Assembly (NCBI GenBank): GCA_029004655.1
Contig: JAQVYP010000049.1
Span: 1 to 7,986 of the forward strand
From: Oscillospiraceae bacterium
GTDB lineage: Bacteria; Bacillota; Clostridia; Oscillospirales; Acutalibacteraceae
Direction of reading: 5' to 3'
DNA length: 7,986 nt
Shown here: positions 5,518 through 7,986 of the stretch, in pieces
How the letters are laid out: each line of letters begins with the position of its first letter
How positions within the stretch are numbered: position 1 is the first letter of the stretch
The notes under the pieces: model-generated
Database searches by the model: none
What the model was told of the DNA's origin: nothing
What the model saw: the letters and a program-made list of their open reading frames with translations, nothing else
Program-made: the position numbers and the translations under genes

Positions 5518-7020
5518 ATGAAAAGATGTGAAAACATGAAAATAACAACTCGAGCAAGCGGAATATTATTACCTATTTTTAGTTTACCGTCAAATTATGG
5601 AATAGGCACCTTTGGCAAAGAAGCTTTCGACTTTGTTGATGTGCTTAATAAGTCAAAACAAAAATATTGGCAGATTCTACCTCTTTGCCCAACGAGTTTT
5701 GGCGATTCGCCGTATCAGTCATTTTCAACTTTTGCGGGAAATCCGTATTTTATCGATTTAGATTTGTTAATAGAAAAAAATCTAATCACTAAAGAGCAAT
5801 GCGATTCTTTGGATTTTGGAAGCAACGAGGAATATATCGATTATGAAAAAATGTATTGCGCCAGATATTCTATTTTAAGGATAGCCTATAATAATTCTCA
5901 TCACAAGCAAGCAAGGGAATATACTTCTTTTGTTGAGCAAAATGGAGAATGGCTAAATAATTATTGCTTGTACATGGCACTAAAGCAAAGGTTTAACGGC
6001 GCCTCGTGGCTTGAGTGGGACAAGGATATAAAGCTTCGAAAACCAAATGAAATGGAAAAATACAGAATCGAGCTTGCAGAGGAAATTGATTTTCACTCTT
6101 TTTTGCAATACTGCTTTTTCGAGCAGTGGTTTGCCCTGAAAAAATATGCAAACCAAAACGGCGTTAAAATAATAGGAGACTTGCCTATCTATGTCGCGAT
6201 GGATAGCGCAGATGCTTGGGCTAATCCTGAGCTTTTTCAATTCGATGAGATGCTGCGACCCAAAATGGTGGCAGGAGTACCACCCGACTGCTTTTCACAA
6301 CTAGGTCAGCTTTGGGGAAATCCTCTGTATGATTGGAAAATTAACAAAAGTGAAAAATACAATTGGTGGATTAGAAGAATCGGTGCGGTTGCAAAACTTT
6401 ATGATAAAGTAAGGATTGACCATTTTAGAGGATTTGCCGAATATTGGGCGATTCCTTTTGATAATGCAGATGCGAGAAATGGCATATGGTGTAAAGGACC
6501 GGGCTATGATTTGTTTAAGGAAGTTAAGAAAAAGCTCGGAGATGTGGATATTATAGCGGAGGATTTAGGTGTTCAAACACATGGCTTAAAAATTTTACTA
6601 AAAAAATGCGGATATCCCGGAATGAAAGTATTACAGTTCGGTTTTAGCAACATGCAAGACAGCGAGCATTTACCACACAACTATACCAAAAATTGTATTG
6701 CTTATACAGGAACGCACGACAACACAACAACATTTGATTGGTATGATAATCTTATGCCTGATGACAAAATGTTTGCAAATATATATTGCAGAATTTCGTC
6801 CGATAATCCTATTTTAGATATAATTAAAACGGTCTTTGGAAGCGTTGCAAACTTAGTTATTATTCCATTTCATGATTTTCTTCAATTAGGCGCTGAGGCT
6901 CGAATCAACACTCCGGCAACTATAGGGGAAAACTGGAAGTGGAGATTTAAAAAAGGTCAAATCTCTGATTTTACACAAAATGAGCTCGCAAAGCTTACAA
7001 ATATTTATTTTAGAGACTAA
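5518..7020 (+). CDS. malQ: 4-alpha-glucanotransferase (amylomaltase, GH77)
   Basis: This cytoplasmic enzyme transfers alpha-1,4-glucan segments between maltodextrins, releasing glucose, and takes part in maltodextrin or glycogen use. The 500-residue length is normal for the family. Signature regions are YWQILPLCPTSFGDSPYQSF (from Tyr50), GDLPIYVAMDSADAWANPE and AGVPPDCFSQLGQLWGNP (from Ala252, the substrate-side loop). The catalytic residues are in RIDHFRG (Asp301, nucleophile), AEDLG (Glu348, acid/base) and GTHDNTTT (Asp401, transition-state Asp). Spacing among the three matches the family, so the enzyme looks intact. The start is uncertain. ATG 5518 has only a distant AGAGG (18 bases away), while in-frame ATG 5536 begins at MKITTRASGILL, closer to where family members begin. 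No other glycogen or maltose gene is visible, and the gene appears to be transcribed alone. Confidence 0.96.
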   Translation: MKRCENMKITTRASGILLPIFSLPSNYGIGTFGKEAFDFVDVLNKSKQKYWQILPLCPTSFGDSPYQSFSTFAGNPYFIDLDLLIEKNLITKEQCDSLDFGSNEEYIDYEKMYCARYSILRIAYNNSHHKQAREYTSFVEQNGEWLNNYCLYMALKQRFNGASWLEWDKDIKLRKPNEMEKYRIELAEEIDFHSFLQYCFFEQWFALKKYANQNGVKIIGDLPIYVAMDSADAWANPELFQFDEMLRPKMVAGVPPDCFSQLGQLWGNPLYDWKINKSEKYNWWIRRIGAVAKLYDKVRIDHFRGFAEYWAIPFDNADARNGIWCKGPGYDLFKEVKKKLGDVDIIAEDLGVQTHGLKILLKKCGYPGMKVLQFGFSNMQDSEHLPHNYTKNCIAYTGTHDNTTTFDWYDNLMPDDKMFANIYCRISSDNPILDIIKTVFGSVANLVIIPFHDFLQLGAEARINTPATIGENWKWRFKKGQISDFTQNELAKLTNIYFRD

Positions 7021-7122
7021 ATTTAGCTTTTAAATAATTATAATATGTGATTTAAGAGTGGACAGGCACAGTAAAATTAACAGTAGGGAACTCGCTATAT
7101 TCATTTTTGTAAACTTTTACCC
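7021..7122. other. Spacer between malQ and the DUF2156 promoter
   Basis: No gene and no strong GC-rich terminator is visible directly after malQ. Only weak A/T dyads occur, such as CTAAATTTAG spanning the stop region. The first credible terminator-like hairpin downstream is the dyad at 7138-7183. Confidence 0.5.
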
Positions 7123-7151
7123 TTGACAAACTGAAATAGATTGTGTAAAAT
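7123..7151 (+). promoter_or_regulatory. Near-consensus sigma-A promoter of the DUF2156 gene
   Basis: A perfect TTGACA (7123-7128) and TAAAAT (7146-7151) are separated by 17 bases. Transcription would begin near 7158, about 50 bases before the start codon. It is the clearest promoter in the window, and its minus-10 is covered by a palindrome. Confidence 0.75.
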
Positions 7152-7179
7152 CTAATTAAGAATAGATTGCACACAATCT
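7138..7179. promoter_or_regulatory. Twin inverted 16-bp palindromes, candidate double operator (or hairpin)
   Basis: AGATTGTGTAAAATCT (7138-7153) and AGATTGCACACAATCT (7164-7179) are each palindromic with AGATT and AATCT arms. Read in opposite orientation, they match at 14 of 16 positions. Their starts are 26 bp apart. The first covers the minus-10 hexamer and the second lies just past the predicted transcription start, the classic layout for repression by a dimeric regulator. As RNA the whole element could also pair: a 9-bp outer stem, a 2x2 internal loop, a 6-bp inner stem and an 8-base loop, followed by TTTTT (7179-7183). It might therefore terminate malQ read-through instead or as well. 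Confidence 0.6.
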
Positions 7180-7207
7180 TTTTGCTTAAAGGAGAAAAGT
7201 AATATAA

Positions 7208-7986
7208 ATGATAAAATGTAAAGAATCACATTCAATAAATGATGAATTGGAAATAAAAAAATTCAGCTCAAAGATTAATAATAAAATAAAGTCGAGTGAA
7301 TCGTGCTTAAAATGTCTTGAAAAACCGAAATCAAATGAATCAATTGTTGATAATTTTAAATCAAAGGAATCAAGTGAAATATCTATCAATGCGCTGTGTT
7401 TTGAAGAATTGAACTCAAAAAATGTTGAAGAGTATAAAATATTAAGCCAAAAATGTCCTTATCTTTCAGCTTGCTACTCTGCGGGGCAACTGCTTATGTG
7501 GAAGGATTTTTACAATGCATCGATTGGTTTAATAAGCGGCTGTGTGATTGTTAAAGTTACAATTAACAAAAAAGAGCAATTTTTATACCCATATGCCTAT
7601 GAGGAAAATGCTGATATCAACGCAGCTTTGACCTCAATCGAAAAATATGCTGCTAAAAACTATATTCCCTTGATGTTCTTTGCGGTTCCGCGTAGCGAAC
7701 TTTCTTTTATTACAGCACGATATACAAATGCTTCTTTTTCTGTAAACAGAAATGCGAGTGATTATATTTATCTTAGCAGTGATTTGCAAAATTTTGTTGG
7801 AAAGAAATATTCAGGACAGCGAAACCATATCAATAAATTCAAAAAACTCTATCCAAATGCTGTTTTTAGAGAAGTGAACGATCAGGATTTTGAAAATAAA
7901 AAGCTTGAGAAGTTCTGGGAAAAGTTTGAAAACGGCTTTAATAAATCACAGCTTGTAGCTAAGATTGAACTTAATAATTCTAAAAC
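7208..7986 (+). CDS. DUF2156-domain protein (phosphatidylglycerol lysyltransferase C-terminal-like, GNAT fold), 3' truncated by window
   Basis: The open frame runs to the window edge without a stop, giving 259 residues. From about residue 63 it follows the DUF2156 family: the helix ending in SAGQLLMWKDFYN, a first acyltransferase-like lobe, then DYIYLSSDLQNFVGKKYSGQRNHINKFKK (from Asp185). That last stretch, with GKKYSGQRNHINKFKK, is the best family landmark. Relatives resemble the C-terminal domain of lysyl-phosphatidylglycerol synthase and FemX-like aminoacyl transferases, but most have no established function. No membrane segments are visible. The first 62 residues are an unusual Lys/Ser/Glu-rich extension with four K-[SC]-x-E-S repeats. 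AAAGGAG (7188-7194) precedes the ATG by 13 bases, rather long, and no better in-frame start was found. The gene has its own promoter and twin-palindrome operator. Confidence 0.82.
   Translation, partial: MIKCKESHSINDELEIKKFSSKINNKIKSSESCLKCLEKPKSNESIVDNFKSKESSEISINALCFEELNSKNVEEYKILSQKCPYLSACYSAGQLLMWKDFYNASIGLISGCVIVKVTINKKEQFLYPYAYEENADINAALTSIEKYAAKNYIPLMFFAVPRSELSFITARYTNASFSVNRNASDYIYLSSDLQNFVGKKYSGQRNHINKFKKLYPNAVFREVNDQDFENKKLEKFWEKFENGFNKSQLVAKIELNNSK
7214..7372 (+). repeat. Dispersed K-[SC]-x-E-S coding repeats in the DUF2156 N-terminal extension
   Basis: Four related 15-base units encode KCKES (7214-7228), KSSES (7289-7303), KSNES (7328-7342) and KSKES (7358-7372). The last two are nearly identical in DNA (AAATCAAATGAATCA and AAATCAAAGGAATCA), which suggests local duplication. 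The function is unknown; the segment is likely disordered. Confidence 0.6.

Noticed and set aside
5980..6240. Minus-strand 86-codon frame within malQ
   Set aside because: It is a shadow frame opposite conserved GH77 motifs.
7186..7389. Minus-strand 67-codon frame opposite the DUF2156 N-terminal extension
   Set aside because: I considered whether the low-complexity 5' segment might be coding on the other strand. The plus frame is open, has a ribosome binding site and runs straight into the DUF2156 domain, so the minus frame is taken as a shadow.
1..7986. CRISPR arrays, tRNA or rRNA genes, insertion sequences, toxin-antitoxin or defence genes
   Set aside because: No regularly spaced repeats, tRNA-like folds, transposase frames or defence-type proteins were seen.

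Overview
The window is AT-rich DNA with strong AAGGAG-type Shine-Dalgarno sites, short operons and protein families that together suggest a low-GC anaerobic member of the Bacillota (Clostridia, perhaps a gut or rumen Oscillospiraceae-type bacterium). The taxonomic call is an inference from base composition and gene content only. No rRNA, tRNA, CRISPR array, transposase or phage gene was seen.

Positions 1-1958 (minus strand) hold three genes of a biotin-dependent, sodium-pumping decarboxylase. In transcription order they are a stand-alone carboxyltransferase subunit (OadA/PycB type, 1958-567), the small membrane gamma subunit OadG (570-250, overlapping by four bases), and a biotin carrier protein (227 to past the window edge). 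The biotin domain is a separate polypeptide rather than the C-terminus of OadA. The membrane beta subunit is not visible and may lie beyond position 1. The leader upstream has a plausible promoter (2120-2092) followed by a good intrinsic-terminator hairpin (2027-1993) before the oadA ribosome binding site, so the operon may be attenuated.

Positions 2241-5222 form a sugar-metabolism unit. An AraC-family regulator (minus) diverges from a two-gene plus-strand operon: a TIM-barrel sugar isomerase/epimerase-like protein and a Gfo/Idh/MocA oxidoreductase. The operon ends at a strong terminator (5177-5222). The shared 130-bp intergenic region carries a TATTTGT direct repeat spaced 22 bp, a candidate site for the regulator. 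The substrate cannot be read from sequence; oxidation or epimerisation of a sugar, polyol or 3-keto-glycoside is a reasonable hypothesis.

Positions 5518-7020 encode MalQ (4-alpha-glucanotransferase, GH77) with all catalytic residues visible. It is preceded by about 350 bases without a gene, containing several small palindromes. Positions 7208-7986 hold the 5' part of a DUF2156 (phosphatidylglycerol lysyltransferase C-terminal-like, GNAT-fold) protein with an unusual Lys/Ser/Glu-rich N-terminal extension. Its promoter region is the most distinctive non-coding signal here: a TTGACA-17-TAAAAT promoter covered by two inverted copies of a 16-bp palindrome (AGATT-N6-AATCT), which together can also fold into a long hairpin followed by five Ts.

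Most of the window is ordinary metabolic sequence. I do not see a clear new multi-gene system; the notable points are regulatory architecture and two unusual protein extensions.
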